Shown piece by piece: positions 1 through 9,118 of a stretch of DNA of 64,000 bases. Each line of letters starts with the position of its first letter. Position 1 is the first letter of the stretch. The DNA is from Rhodospirillaceae bacterium (GTDB lineage: Bacteria; Pseudomonadota; Alphaproteobacteria; GCA-2731375): NCBI GenBank assembly GCA_018701215.1, contig JABIWH010000005.1, positions 1 through 64,000 of the forward strand, read 5' to 3'. A program made the position numbers and the translations under genes. The notes beneath the pieces were generated by a model. The model saw nothing but the letters and a program-made list of their open reading frames with translations, was not told the origin of the DNA and did not search any database.

Positions 1-72
1 ACCTCGCAAGAAGAATGCCGTAACTTCATTCGACATGACGGATATGCATAAATCAATCTCGAAAATGGTCTA

Positions 73-97
73 GAGCGCATTCGAAGAAAATGCGCTC
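73..97. terminator. Perfect 9-bp hairpin downstream of the response regulator
   Basis: The arms GAGCGCATT and AATGCGCTC pair perfectly around a 7-nt loop. The hairpin lies about 90 bases past the stop of the minus-strand response regulator, so it could end that transcript, but no strong U-run follows it on the minus strand. It may equally be the edge of a dispersed repeat, since TCTAGAGC-like sequence recurs near 111-187 and 4978-5043. Confidence 0.35.
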
Positions 98-110
98 CGA
101 CTCTTAAGTA

Positions 111-187
111 TAGAGCAATGGAACCAATTACTTACGTCGCGCCAAATATGTTACGGTGGCGATTCCAACTAATTGAAAATTGCTCTA
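111..187. repeat. Long-spaced inverted repeat ending in the response-regulator stop codon
   Basis: TAGAGCAAT (111-119) and ATTGCTCTA (179-187) are perfect 9-bp arms 59 bases apart. The right arm contains the TAG stop of the minus-strand response regulator (185-187). The same TAGAGCAA boundary also holds the stop of the CoxL-type gene at 5041-5043, which suggests a dispersed element inserted at gene ends. The 59 bases between the arms hold no gene that I can see. Confidence 0.4.
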
Positions 188-898
188 GTCCTGCTCGATG
201 GTGCCGTTGAACTCGTAACCGATGCCGCGGACTGACTTGATCAGATTGTCCCTGCCGTCTTCGGAATCCAGCTTGCGGCGCAAACGTCCGACCAGCACAT
301 CGATATTGCGGCTGCTGCTCTGCATATCGTAACCCAGAGCCTCGCGGTGCAGGGTTTCGCGCGCCACGGTTTGACCCAAATTATCAATTAAGGTTTGCAG
401 TAATCTAGATTCGCCGGCCGTCAAAACCGTGTCGCCGCCCTGAGGGTCGGTCAATCGTTGAAATGCACTGTCAAAACGCCAACCATTGAAACGCACCACG
501 AAGCCGCCCGGCCCCGGCTTGGCGCTACGGGCTTGCTTGGTCCGGCGTAACACGCTGCGAATACGGGCCAGTAATTCCCGTGCCTTGAAGGGCTTGGCCA
601 TGTAATCATCGGCCCCGACCTCCAGGCCCACGACCATATCCACCGATGTGCCCTTGCCGGTCAACATGACAATGCCGGCATCGGTCTTTTCGCGCAGCAC
701 TTTGGCTAGGTTCAAGCCATCTTCGTCAGGTAACTGCAAATCAAGGATGACCAGGTCGACATCTTCCTGCTCAATCAAGGCGCGCATTTCCGCGCCGTTG
801 CCGGCATCCAAGACTTCAAATCCCTCGGGCTCCAGGTGTTCACGCAACACCAGCCGCATATCAGGGTCATCGTCGACAATCAGTATTCGTCCCAGCAT
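185..898 (-). CDS. OmpR/PhoB-family response regulator
   Basis: A 237-aa two-component DNA-binding regulator. The receiver domain (about residues 4-118) carries the acidic pocket DDD at 9-11, the phospho-acceptor Asp53 in LDLQLPD, a Thr in the LTGKG strand and the Lys of MAKPF. A winged-helix OmpR-type output domain (about 135-232) ends in VGRLRRKLD and SVRGIGYEF, the recognition-helix and wing signature. I start at the ATG at 898 because the receiver fold begins there; an upstream in-frame start would add 18 residues of unrelated sequence. No sensor kinase is adjacent, so it is an orphan here. It is transcribed in the same direction as ftsY upstream but is 222 bases away from it. Confidence 0.9.
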   Translation of the reverse strand: MLGRILIVDDDPDMRLVLREHLEPEGFEVLDAGNGAEMRALIEQEDVDLVILDLQLPDEDGLNLAKVLREKTDAGIVMLTGKGTSVDMVVGLEVGADDYMAKPFKARELLARIRSVLRRTKQARSAKPGPGGFVVRFNGWRFDSAFQRLTDPQGGDTVLTAGESRLLQTLIDNLGQTVARETLHREALGYDMQSSSRNIDVLVGRLRRKLDSEDGRDNLIKSVRGIGYEFNGTIEQD

Positions 899-1120
899 CT
901 CAAGTCTCGACTTATCCTTATCGCACCCGGACACGCCAATAGGCGCGCGCATCGCTCCATTAGGCTTTGGTGTAACTTACTCCAATTTTAGAGATGTTAC
1001 AAATGCTGCTGCAGGCAAGCTGAAAGTCAATGTTTTTTGTGTGCTTATTTCCATAATACGCTGAAATCATTACAAAGTTGAAGAAGTTCTTTTGCAGGTC
1101 TCTGATTTACATTTCGTATA

Positions 1121-2053
1121 TCAACCCGTTGAACCGGCGATCGCACGGGCAAAATCTTCCGCCTCAAACGGCTGCAAATCGTCAATACCTTCGCCGATAC
1201 CAATAAAATGCACCGGCAAGGCAAAGCGTTCCGCCAAGGCAACCAGGACACCGCCGCGCGCGGTGCCGTCCAGCTTGGTCATGGCCAACCCGGTAACATT
1301 ACAGACTTCGGCGAACACCTCTACCTGACGCAGGGCATTCTGTCCCGTCGTGGCATCAAGCACCAGCAGACAATCGTGGGGTGCATCCGCATCCAGCTTT
1401 CCCAACACCCGCACGACCTTGGCCAGTTCGTCCATCAGATTGGTCTTGTTCTGCAAACGCCCGGCAGTATCCACCAACAATACATCGGCGCCCTCGGCCT
1501 GGGCCTGGTGCAAGCCTTCGTAGGCCACGGCGGCCGGATCGGCGCCAACATCGCGGCGGACCACCGTCGCGCCCGTCCGCTGGCCCCAAATTTCCAGTTG
1601 TTCAATGGCGGCGGCCCGGAAGGTATCTGCGGCGGCCAGGACGACCGTCTTGCCGTCCGCCGCCAAGTTGTGTGCAATCTTACCGATGGTGGTGGTTTTA
1701 CCGGTGCCGTTCACGCCAACCACCAAGATGACATGCGGCCGTTTCGCACCATCGATGACCAGTGGTTTCGCCACCGGCTCCAGGATCTCGGTCACGACGT
1801 CCGCCAGGGCCGCCTTGATTTCGGTCTCGTCAACCTCTCTGTCGAAGCGGTCCGCCGCCAATCTGCCGCTGACCCGATTGGCGACGGCCGGGCCCAGGTC
1901 GGCGGCGATCAATAGATCTTCCAGCTCTTCCAGAGCGGCGGCGTCCAGCTTGCGCTTGGTGAAGACCGCCGTCACGCCGGAGGTGACGTTGTTTGCGGTG
2001 CGGCTCAGGCCCGCCTTGAGGCGGGAAAACAGTCCGGGCTTTCCCTCGCTCAT
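1121..2053 (-). CDS. ftsY: Signal recognition particle receptor FtsY
   Basis: The 310-aa SRP-receptor GTPase docks ribosome-SRP complexes at the inner membrane for co-translational targeting. The N domain (about 1-90) is followed by the G domain with the P-loop GVNGTGKTT near 113-121, DTAGRLQNK and TKLDGTARGG. It is short, lacking the long acidic A domain of enterobacterial FtsY, as is usual in alphaproteobacteria. Its ATG overlaps the stop of mtaB by four bases (ATGA), so the two are translationally coupled in the order dapF-mtaB-ftsY. The call is very secure. Confidence 0.97.
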   Translation of the reverse strand: MSEGKPGLFSRLKAGLSRTANNVTSGVTAVFTKRKLDAAALEELEDLLIAADLGPAVANRVSGRLAADRFDREVDETEIKAALADVVTEILEPVAKPLVIDGAKRPHVILVVGVNGTGKTTTIGKIAHNLAADGKTVVLAAADTFRAAAIEQLEIWGQRTGATVVRRDVGADPAAVAYEGLHQAQAEGADVLLVDTAGRLQNKTNLMDELAKVVRVLGKLDADAPHDCLLVLDATTGQNALRQVEVFAEVCNVTGLAMTKLDGTARGGVLVALAERFALPVHFIGIGEGIDDLQPFEAEDFARAIAGSTG

Positions 2054-3324
2054 GCAGCCAACCGCCCGATCAGATGATTTTCCGCCGCCTCGATAATATC
2101 AACCGTGACAATACCGTTTTCAGGTAGGGTCGCGGTTTGCTCCAGCTGGATCAAGGCAAATTGCTCGCTGCGCCCTTGTCCGGGTCGTTCCAATAGCACA
2201 CGGCTGGAATTGCCGACTTGGCCGGCCAGGAATCCGCTCAACGCGGCGGCGCCTTTTTCGCGCAACAACGCGGCACGGCGGCGGCGTTCGTGCCCCGGCA
2301 CCTGCGGCATGCGCGCGGCCGGCGTGCCTGGCCTTTCGGAATAGGGGAAGACGTGCAAATAGGTCAGGCCGCAATCATCGATCAAGGCCAGGGAATTCTG
2401 GAATTGCGCCTCCGTCTCCGTCGGGAAGCCGGCGATCAGATCGGCTCCGAAGACCATGTCGGGCCGCCCGGCGCGCAGGCGCTGGCACAGCTCAACCGCC
2501 TGGGCCCGACTGTGACGGCGCGCCATGCGTTTCAGGACTAAATCGTCACCCGCCTGCAGGCTGAGATGGAGGTGGGGCATCAGCCGTTCCTCACCCAACA
2601 GCAGCCGCTCCAATTCCGCGTCGATCTCCACCGCATCCAGGGACGACAGGCGCAGTCGCGGCAATTCGGGTACCGCCCGCAACAGCCTGCGCAGCAGCTG
2701 TCCCAAGCTGGGCCGGCCCGGCAGATCGCTGCCATAGGCGGTAATATCAACGCCGGTCAACACCACCTCCGCATAGCCGTTGGCCACCAAGGTTTTGATC
2801 TGCTGCACAATGGCGCCCATGGGGACCGAGCGCGATGGGCCGCGCGCGAAGGGGATAATGCAAAATGTACAGCGGTGATCACAGCCCTGTTGCACTTGCA
2901 CAAAGGCCCTGCTGCGGCCATCAAAGCCCGGCACCAGATGGCCGGCCAACTGCTGCACCGACATGATGTCGTCGACCAGGATCTTGCCATCCAAGGGAGC
3001 CACGAAATTTGCCCCGCGCAGCTTTTCCCGGTTACCCAAAACCCGGTCCACCTCGTCCATGGCGGCAAAAGCAGCTGGCTCCAGCTGCGCCGCGCATCCC
3101 GTTACCACGATGGTGGCATCGGGCTGTTGCCGCCGCGCCTTGCGGATGGCTTGCCGGGCCTGGCGCACCGCTTCGGATGTAACGGCACAGGTGTTGATGA
3201 TGACGGCGTCCTGCAGACCCGCGTCATGGGCCTGATCGCGCATCACCTCCGCCTCATAGGCGTTCAGGCGGCAGCCGAAATTGATGATCTTATTGCCTTG
3301 GAGACGATCTTGGCTGCCGCTCAT
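2050..3324 (-). CDS. mtaB: tRNA t6A37 methylthiotransferase MtaB
   Basis: A 424-aa radical-SAM enzyme that converts t6A at position 37 of tRNAs to ms2t6A. The N-terminal UPF0004 domain carries the first cluster cysteines (FGCRLNAYE, INTCAVTSEA, VTGCAAQ). The radical-SAM core has CDHRCTFC near 150. A TRAM-like segment closes the protein. The ATG at 3324 overlaps the dapF stop by four bases, and a longer in-frame reading upstream would run through dapF antisense, so I reject it. The family resemblance is closer to MtaB than to MiaB (short N terminus beginning IINFGCRLNAYE). Confidence 0.93.
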   Translation of the reverse strand: MSGSQDRLQGNKIINFGCRLNAYEAEVMRDQAHDAGLQDAVIINTCAVTSEAVRQARQAIRKARRQQPDATIVVTGCAAQLEPAAFAAMDEVDRVLGNREKLRGANFVAPLDGKILVDDIMSVQQLAGHLVPGFDGRSRAFVQVQQGCDHRCTFCIIPFARGPSRSVPMGAIVQQIKTLVANGYAEVVLTGVDITAYGSDLPGRPSLGQLLRRLLRAVPELPRLRLSSLDAVEIDAELERLLLGEERLMPHLHLSLQAGDDLVLKRMARRHSRAQAVELCQRLRAGRPDMVFGADLIAGFPTETEAQFQNSLALIDDCGLTYLHVFPYSERPGTPAARMPQVPGHERRRRAALLREKGAAALSGFLAGQVGNSSRVLLERPGQGRSEQFALIQLEQTATLPENGIVTVDIIEAAENHLIGRLAA

Positions 3325-4205
3325 GCCACGGACCGCCGCGGATCCTGCCGGGCGGCCAGCAGACTCTCGTCCAATACGCCCGCGTATGATGTCGCCACCG
3401 GGCCTGACATCAGGACATGTCCATCCTCGGCCCGCCATTCGATGACCAGTGCGCCGCCATCCAGGGTCAAACGCGCCCGGCGGCCGCACTTGCCCCGCCG
3501 GTGCGCGGCAACCAGAGCGGCACAGGCGCCGGAGCCGCAGGCCAGCGTCAACCCCGCGCCGCGTTCCCATACGCGGAGGCGAAACGCATCCGCGCCGGTC
3601 ATTTGCACGAAGCCGATATTGGCGCGCTCGGGAAACAGCGCATGATGTTCTAAAATTGGGCCCACTGCCGGGATATCGATGGCATCCATATCGTCGACAA
3701 AGAATACCGCATGGGGATTGCCCATGCCGACGGCGCAAGGCTCGGCCAGCCGCGGGCCCGCCGCCGGTTCAAGGGATAAATCCAGCGACAATGTGTCCAT
3801 TTCATGGGCCAGCGGGATATCCCGCCAATCCAAATAGGCCGGCCCCATGTCGACTTCAATCCAGCCGTCATCCGTCATCCGGCTTTGCAGCAGTCCGGCA
3901 ACGGTCTCAATTACAGCACTATTTTGGCCGTTTTCCGCAAAAATCAGGCTGGCAATACAGCGCGTGGCGTTGCCGCAGGCTTGCGCCTCGCTGCCATCGG
4001 GATTGTGAATGCGCATGAAGACATCACCGCGCTCCGTCGGCTCAAGCGAGATAACCTGATCACAGCCAACGCCGGTGCGCCGGTTTGCCAGGGCGCGGGC
4101 CAGGCCTGGGTCCACGCGCCATGATGCCTGGCGCAGATCGAGCACGACAAAGTCGTTGCCCGCGCCATGCATTTTCAAAAACGGCTGTCCCGTGGTACCA
4201 GTCAT
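3321..4205 (-). CDS. dapF: Diaminopimelate epimerase
   Basis: The 294-aa cofactor-independent racemase interconverts LL- and meso-diaminopimelate for lysine and peptidoglycan synthesis. Both catalytic cysteines are visible: Cys77 in ACGNATRC and the second in LACGSGACAAL near the C terminus. The start KMHGAGNDFVVLD is the family's N-terminal strand. It is the first gene of the overlapping dapF-mtaB-ftsY operon. The 274 bases upstream, to the divergent PAS-protein start, would hold its promoter; I see no clear motif there. Confidence 0.96.
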   Translation of the reverse strand: MTGTTGQPFLKMHGAGNDFVVLDLRQASWRVDPGLARALANRRTGVGCDQVISLEPTERGDVFMRIHNPDGSEAQACGNATRCIASLIFAENGQNSAVIETVAGLLQSRMTDDGWIEVDMGPAYLDWRDIPLAHEMDTLSLDLSLEPAAGPRLAEPCAVGMGNPHAVFFVDDMDAIDIPAVGPILEHHALFPERANIGFVQMTGADAFRLRVWERGAGLTLACGSGACAALVAAHRRGKCGRRARLTLDGGALVIEWRAEDGHVLMSGPVATSYAGVLDESLLAARQDPRRSVA

Positions 4206-4479
4206 AAGCCGGATATAGGCAATTCCCAGCTTCCCGTCCAGGACGCAATACTACATAGATCCTGCGTGATGTTATGGATTTGTTAACCCGGTGGATGGAT
4301 AAACATTAGCAGTTGAGGGCATCCCAAATATCAATGCGGAAAAATGCATTGAAGTCCAGGGTGCAGATGAGAGTAACACGATCGTATTGCGGTATCGCCC
4401 GCGGCATATGCCAGCGGGGTCAACGCTTTATCTCAATAAATTATCATTTGAATTCACGATCCGTGCGTTGGGTAGCGTA

Positions 4480-4980
4480 ATGGCTGTAACCGTAGACTCT
4501 TCATTGTGCGCGCTAGCCGATGCGCCTGACGATATCGCGGCCTTGCAGACGCATTGGCAAGAATTGCGCGGCACGCGTATTGCGCCGGCCCGAAGCGACA
4601 TCGACCCCGCAAAATTGCGCGCCTATCTGGGCTATCTCTGTATTCTCGAGGTCTGCCACGAGCCTGCCGATTTCATATTCAGTCTGTTCGGCAGCGGCAT
4701 AGCTGATTTTCTGCATCGGGACCTGAGCAGACGCAGTGTCCGGGATTTTCAGCCCGCGGAACTGGGACAATATATTTTTGAACAACTTTGCAACACTGTT
4801 GAGAGTAGAGTGCCGACGGTTTACCGCGTCGAAGTCGCCTATGACAATCCGTCGCGAACATCCGCCTCTTACCGACTGAACCTGCCTTTGTCTGATGATG
4901 GCGAGAACATCAACCGGATTCTGACCTACACCCGGTTTGATGCCATACCACCCGATTTCTGGGGCCGGATTATCCTCTAG
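4480..4980 (+). CDS. PAS-type (PAS_5-like) domain protein
   Basis: A 166-aa single-domain protein. Features match the PAS_5 group found in alphaproteobacteria: an N-terminal helix (LQTHWQELRG), then LRAYLGYLCILEV, FIFSLFGSGIAD, LSRRSVRDFQP and a C-terminal RLNLPLSDDG strand. No output domain is attached, so a sensory or stress role is only inferred. The ATG at 4480 fits the homologous start; an in-frame ATG at 4387 would add 31 residues without family resemblance, and neither has a convincing ribosome-binding site. The TAG stop lies inside the inverted repeat at 4978-5043, which may have set the present C terminus. It converges with the CoxL-type gene. Confidence 0.75.
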   Translation: MAVTVDSSLCALADAPDDIAALQTHWQELRGTRIAPARSDIDPAKLRAYLGYLCILEVCHEPADFIFSLFGSGIADFLHRDLSRRSVRDFQPAELGQYIFEQLCNTVESRVPTVYRVEVAYDNPSRTSASYRLNLPLSDDGENINRILTYTRFDAIPPDFWGRIIL

Positions 4981-5043
4981 ATCAAACAGTATAAAATTGG
5001 AATCAAATTGATACTGTTTGATCTAATCCTAAAAGTTGCTCTA
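4978..5043. repeat. Dispersed element with 15-bp perfect inverted repeat spanning two convergent stop codons
   Basis: TAGATCAAACAGTAT (4978-4992) pairs perfectly with ATACTGTTTGATCTA (5011-5025) around an 18-nt AT-rich loop. The next bases (5026-5043) carry a TTGCTCTA end like that at 180-187. The element supplies the stop of the plus-strand PAS gene (TAG 4978-4980) and of the minus-strand CoxL-type gene (5041-5043). It could act as a bidirectional terminator, though no U-run is present. Confidence 0.6.
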
Positions 5044-7356
5044 AACGCGCCCGGTCGTGGCTGACTGGATCGCCGACCAGACCCGTTCCGAGGTGGCGGG
5101 CATATCGATGTGCCGGATGCCATAATCGCGCAGGGCATCAACCAGGGCATTTATCACGGCGGGGGGCGAACCGGCGGCGCCAGCCTCGCCACAGCCCTTG
5201 ATGCCCAACAAATTCTGCGGGCTGGGCGTGACCTGGGACGCGAAGTTCAAATCCGGCAGGTCTCTGGCCTTGGGCAGGCAGTAATCCATGAATGAACCGG
5301 CCAAAAGCTGCCCGTCGCCGTCATAAGCGGTATGCTCCAGCAAGGCTTGGCCGATACCCTGGGCCAGACCGCCTTGAACCTGGCCGGCCAACAACAGCGG
5401 ATTGAGAACCACGCCAAAATCATGCAGGCAGCTGTAGGCGGCCAACTCGACCGACCCGGTGTCGGGGTCCACTTCCACCTCGGCGATATGACAACCATAG
5501 GGAAAGGTGAAATTTTCCGGCGTAAAGCGTGCCTCGGTATCCAGGCCGGGTGCCTCGCCATCGGGCAACCTGGCGGGATCAAGGCTGGCCGTCACCACCG
5601 CCTCCCAGGTGATATGCAGATCCGTGCCAGCAACATTGAACTGCCCATCGGCGAATTCCATATCGGTAACGGCGGCTTCCAGCAAATGCGCCGCTATGCG
5701 CTTAGCCTTTTCGATCACCTGTTCCGAGGCCAGGCTGATCGCACCGCCGCCCATGGGGATCGACCAGGACCCGCCCGTGCCCGTGCCCGTGGCGATCACG
5801 TCGGTATCTCCCTCGACCACGCGGATCTTCTCAAACGGCAAATCAAAATAATGATGCAGAATTTGGCTGAACGCGGTGTCGTGGGCCTGACCATTGGCCA
5901 TGGAGCCGGAATAGACCGTGACCCCGCCTGACCCATCGAATTCCAAACGTGCTGCCTCGCTCAAGCCCGCGCCGCCGCCACAGCGTTCAATATAATTCGC
6001 CATGCCGATACCCCGCAGGCGGCCTCGGCTCAAGGCCTCCCGCCGGCGCTCGGCAAAGCCGGCCCAATCGGCGTTCGCCATGGCGCCGTCAATCACCCTG
6101 GCAAAGTCACAGGCGTCATAATTCAGCCCTGTTGGCGTGGCGTAAGGGAAATCGTCGGGAGGTATCAGGTTGCGCCGGCGCAGTTCCACCCGGTCAATAT
6201 TCATCTCGGCGGCGGCCACATCCATCAATCTTTCGATCATATAGAGCACCTCCGGACGGCCCGCGCCCCGGTACGGATCGGTTGGTACGGTGTTGGTATA
6301 GCGGGCCCAAACCTGGGCATGAATGTGCGGAATGCGATAGCAATTGGACAACATGATCATGCCATTGACCGGCGAGATGGCGCCTCGCCCGGCGATGTAG
6401 GCGCCCATGTCGGCCTGACTGGCAACCCGAATGGCCAGCAGATGGCCGTCGGCATCGAAAGCCATTTCGCCCTTCATCACATTATCCCGGCCATGGAAGT
6501 CCGTGACGAAGGCGTCCGAGCGCTGACCGATCCACTTCACCGGGCGGCCCAGCTGGCGCGCGGCCAAGAGACACAGGGGATATTCCGGAAACATGGAATT
6601 TTTGCCGCCGAAGCCGCCGCCCACATCGTGCACCAGAACGCGGACCTGCTCCCGCTCCACCTTCAGGATCTGATCGGCCAGTTGATCGCGCATGGGGTTG
6701 GGCATCTGGGTGGTGGTGGTCAGGGTGTATTTGCCCCGGCCGCCAAAAGCTTCGGGATCGTACTCGGCAACAGCGCCACGGGTTTCTATGGCCGCCAGTA
6801 CCAGGCGGTTATTCACCAGATCCAGACTGGTGCGATGGTGCGCCTGGGCGAAGGCCTTGGTAACCGCGTCACCGTCACCCATCTCCCAGGCGAAGGAAAG
6901 ATCGTCAGCCGTCCCCGTGGCGCAGCCGATCACGGCGGGCAAGATTTCGTAGTCTACTTCGATCAATTCGGCGGCATCCTGGGCCTGGGCCAGGCTCTCC
7001 GCCGCCACGAAGGCGACGCTATCACCCACATAACGCACTTTTTCGCCGGCCAATACCGGCTGCAGGCGGGGCAGGTGTTGGTTGCCGGGCCGTGGGCTGG
7101 GCTGGGTGACGGCCTCGATATCGCCAATCCCGGCGGCGGCCAGATCGGCGGCGGTATAGACCGCCAATACGCCAGGGGCGGTGCGGGCCTGGCTGACATC
7201 CAGCGCCACGATGCGGGCGTGGCCGTGGGGCGAGCGCAGGACATGGCCGTGGATCAGGCCGTCGGGCGTTAGGTCATCGATAAAACATCCCGTGCCGCGT
7301 AGCAATTTATCATCCTCGCGCCGCAACACCGGCTGAGAGATCCCGAACTGGCCCAT
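5041..7356 (-). CDS. Xanthine dehydrogenase/CO dehydrogenase-family molybdenum hydroxylase, large subunit (CoxL form II type)
   Basis: The 771-aa molybdopterin-binding subunit has the small a/b hammerhead domain first (VLRREDDKLLRGTG, about 10-130) and then the large Mo-binding domains. The active-site loop reads PYRGAGR (Tyr362-Arg367). This is the form II signature; true CO dehydrogenases have AYxCSFR. QMPNPMRDQL, GGGFGGKN and the C-terminal GIKGCGEAGAAG with the catalytic Glu are also present. No FAD (CoxM) or iron-sulfur (CoxS) subunit gene lies nearby, so its partners must be elsewhere. The start at 7356 (MGQFGISQPVLRRED) matches the family; an earlier in-frame start adds 20 residues. 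The substrate is unknown, probably an aldehyde or N-heterocycle. It is divergent from ridA. Confidence 0.88.
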   Translation of the reverse strand: MGQFGISQPVLRREDDKLLRGTGCFIDDLTPDGLIHGHVLRSPHGHARIVALDVSQARTAPGVLAVYTAADLAAAGIGDIEAVTQPSPRPGNQHLPRLQPVLAGEKVRYVGDSVAFVAAESLAQAQDAAELIEVDYEILPAVIGCATGTADDLSFAWEMGDGDAVTKAFAQAHHRTSLDLVNNRLVLAAIETRGAVAEYDPEAFGGRGKYTLTTTTQMPNPMRDQLADQILKVEREQVRVLVHDVGGGFGGKNSMFPEYPLCLLAARQLGRPVKWIGQRSDAFVTDFHGRDNVMKGEMAFDADGHLLAIRVASQADMGAYIAGRGAISPVNGMIMLSNCYRIPHIHAQVWARYTNTVPTDPYRGAGRPEVLYMIERLMDVAAAEMNIDRVELRRRNLIPPDDFPYATPTGLNYDACDFARVIDGAMANADWAGFAERRREALSRGRLRGIGMANYIERCGGGAGLSEAARLEFDGSGGVTVYSGSMANGQAHDTAFSQILHHYFDLPFEKIRVVEGDTDVIATGTGTGGSWSIPMGGGAISLASEQVIEKAKRIAAHLLEAAVTDMEFADGQFNVAGTDLHITWEAVVTASLDPARLPDGEAPGLDTEARFTPENFTFPYGCHIAEVEVDPDTGSVELAAYSCLHDFGVVLNPLLLAGQVQGGLAQGIGQALLEHTAYDGDGQLLAGSFMDYCLPKARDLPDLNFASQVTPSPQNLLGIKGCGEAGAAGSPPAVINALVDALRDYGIRHIDMPATSERVWSAIQSATTGRV

Positions 7357-7430
7357 GAGCCGTACTCCCCGTTTCCCTATTCCGTCGCGGCGATGATAGG
7401 CTAGTCGCACCAACAAACAAGGAGAGAGCT

Positions 7431-7892
7431 ATGAGCGCGGAAGCAACATTGAAGAACCTGGGCATCGAGCTGCCAAACCCGCCCACGCCGATGGGCAGCT
7501 ATGTCGGCGCAAAACGTGTGGGCAATCTGGTCTATATTTCCGGCCAGGGACCACGCAATCCTGACGGCAGCTCCATCACCGGCAAGGTCGGCACCGACGG
7601 CATGAGCATCGAGGATGCCCAGGCCGCCGCCCGTCAGGTGGGTATGAATGCCCTGGCCACATTACGGGCGGAAATCGGCGACCTGGACCAGGTTAAGCAG
7701 ATCGTCAAAGTGCTTGGCATGGTCAACGCCACGCCGGACTTTAAGCAGCATCCCAAGGTCATCAATGGGTTTTCAGATCTGATGTTTGAGGTTTTTGGCG
7801 AAGCTGGCCGCCATGCCCGTTCCGCCGTCGGCATGAGCTCGCTGCCGATGCAAATCCCGGTGGAAGTGGAAATGATCGTCGAACTGGGTTAG
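7431..7892 (+). CDS. RidA-family (YjgF/YER057c/UK114) protein
   Basis: The 153-aa protein is a trimeric enamine/imine deaminase-type fold, at the long end of the family's range. Family hallmarks are GNLVYISGQGPRNPDG near the N terminus and HARSAVGMSSLPMQIPVEVEMIVEL at the C terminus, with the conserved Arg of HARSAVG. The start is preceded by AAGGAGAG at good spacing. It lies head-to-head with the CoxL-type gene and 38 bases before an enolase-superfamily gene on the same strand, so the two probably form an operon. The longer subfamily often has a specific catabolic deaminase role, but none can be assigned here. Confidence 0.88.
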   Translation: MSAEATLKNLGIELPNPPTPMGSYVGAKRVGNLVYISGQGPRNPDGSSITGKVGTDGMSIEDAQAAARQVGMNALATLRAEIGDLDQVKQIVKVLGMVNATPDFKQHPKVINGFSDLMFEVFGEAGRHARSAVGMSSLPMQIPVEVEMIVELG

Positions 7893-7930
7893 GCGTTCGC
7901 GTAATTGTTGATGAGAAGGATGAGCCCCAA

Positions 7931-9097
7931 ATGAAGATCAGATCGGTGAAGGCAACTTGGCTGGAAGTGCCAATTCCAGAGGACAAGCAGCATACCTCGG
8001 ACTTCGGGCGCATGCGTTCGTTCAACACGGTGCTGGTGCGTATCGACACCGAGGATGGCCTGGTCGGCCATGGCGAGGCCAAGGCCGGGGTCGGCAACCT
8101 TGGTGACGGCAAGGCCTTGGTGACCTTGATCCAGGACGAGTTGGGGGCGCAGCTGGTAGGCCAGGATGCCCGCCGGATCGCGGGTCATTGGGAGGAGATG
8201 TATAACGGCAGCCGCACCCATTTCGCTGTGGAGCGCGGCCATGTCTTTCCCGCGCTGGGCCGGCGCGGTCTGACCATCTCGGCCATCTCCGGCATCGACA
8301 TCGCCCTGTGGGATCTGCTGGGGCAATCATTGGGGGTGCCGATCTGGCAGCTGCTGGGGGGCAAGTGCCGGGATGATCTGGCCGCCTACGCTTCCGGCGG
8401 CTGGGCGCCGGCCGAGAGCATCGGCGAACAGTTGGCGGGCTATATCGAAGGTGGCGGCTTTGGCGCCGTGAAGATGCGGGTCGGGTCCGCCGATGGCGAC
8501 GCCAAGACCTCCGCCGCCCGGGTCGCCGCCGCCCGCAAATATCTGGGCGACGGCGTTGGTATCATGGCGGACGCGCACGGCACCTTTGATTGCGCCGAGG
8601 CCAAACGGTTCTGCCGCCTTGTCGCGGACTATGACCTGGCCTGGTTCGAGGAACCGGTGACGGCGGACGATATTCCCGGCTGTGCGGAAATCCGCGCCAG
8701 CACCGATATTCCCATCGCGGCGGGGGAAAGCATTTTCACCCGCTTTGACTTCCGCGATCTGGCTTTGGCACGGGCGGTGGATATTTTTCAACCGGATCTG
8801 GCGATCTGCGGCGGCATTACCGAGGCCATGCGTATCGCCGCCCTGGCCACCGCGCAGCAGATCCGCCTGGCGCCGCATATGTGGGGCGGGGCGATCATGT
8901 TTGCCGCCGGTCTGCAGATCTGCGCCACGGCGCCGGCGGCCTTCACCGTGGAATACTCCCTGGGCCATAACCCCCTGATGCATGACCTGGTGGCGGAAAC
9001 CTTTCCCGTGAGAGGCGGCCGGATCGATGTTCCCGACCGGCCTGGTCTGGGTCTGACCATCGATCCGGATTTCGTCCGCGCCTATTCGGTGGCGTAG
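7931..9097 (+). CDS. Mandelate racemase/muconate lactonizing enzyme family protein (enolase superfamily)
   Basis: A 388-aa TIM-barrel acid-sugar dehydratase or racemase. The N-terminal capping domain (about 1-130) is followed by a barrel with the KxR motif in AVKMRVG. The Mg ligands follow: Asp in MADAHGTFD, Glu in WFEEPV and Glu in AAGESIF. The catalytic His lies in APHMWGG. These place it in the mandelate-racemase subgroup. The substrate cannot be read from sequence; an acid sugar is the usual choice. It follows ridA by 38 bases on the same strand, with GAAGGATGAG upstream of the ATG. Confidence 0.88.
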   Translation: MKIRSVKATWLEVPIPEDKQHTSDFGRMRSFNTVLVRIDTEDGLVGHGEAKAGVGNLGDGKALVTLIQDELGAQLVGQDARRIAGHWEEMYNGSRTHFAVERGHVFPALGRRGLTISAISGIDIALWDLLGQSLGVPIWQLLGGKCRDDLAAYASGGWAPAESIGEQLAGYIEGGGFGAVKMRVGSADGDAKTSAARVAAARKYLGDGVGIMADAHGTFDCAEAKRFCRLVADYDLAWFEEPVTADDIPGCAEIRASTDIPIAAGESIFTRFDFRDLALARAVDIFQPDLAICGGITEAMRIAALATAQQIRLAPHMWGGAIMFAAGLQICATAPAAFTVEYSLGHNPLMHDLVAETFPVRGGRIDVPDRPGLGLTIDPDFVRAYSVA

Positions 9098-9118
9098 GGC
9101 TTCGACAGGCGTACGCCC

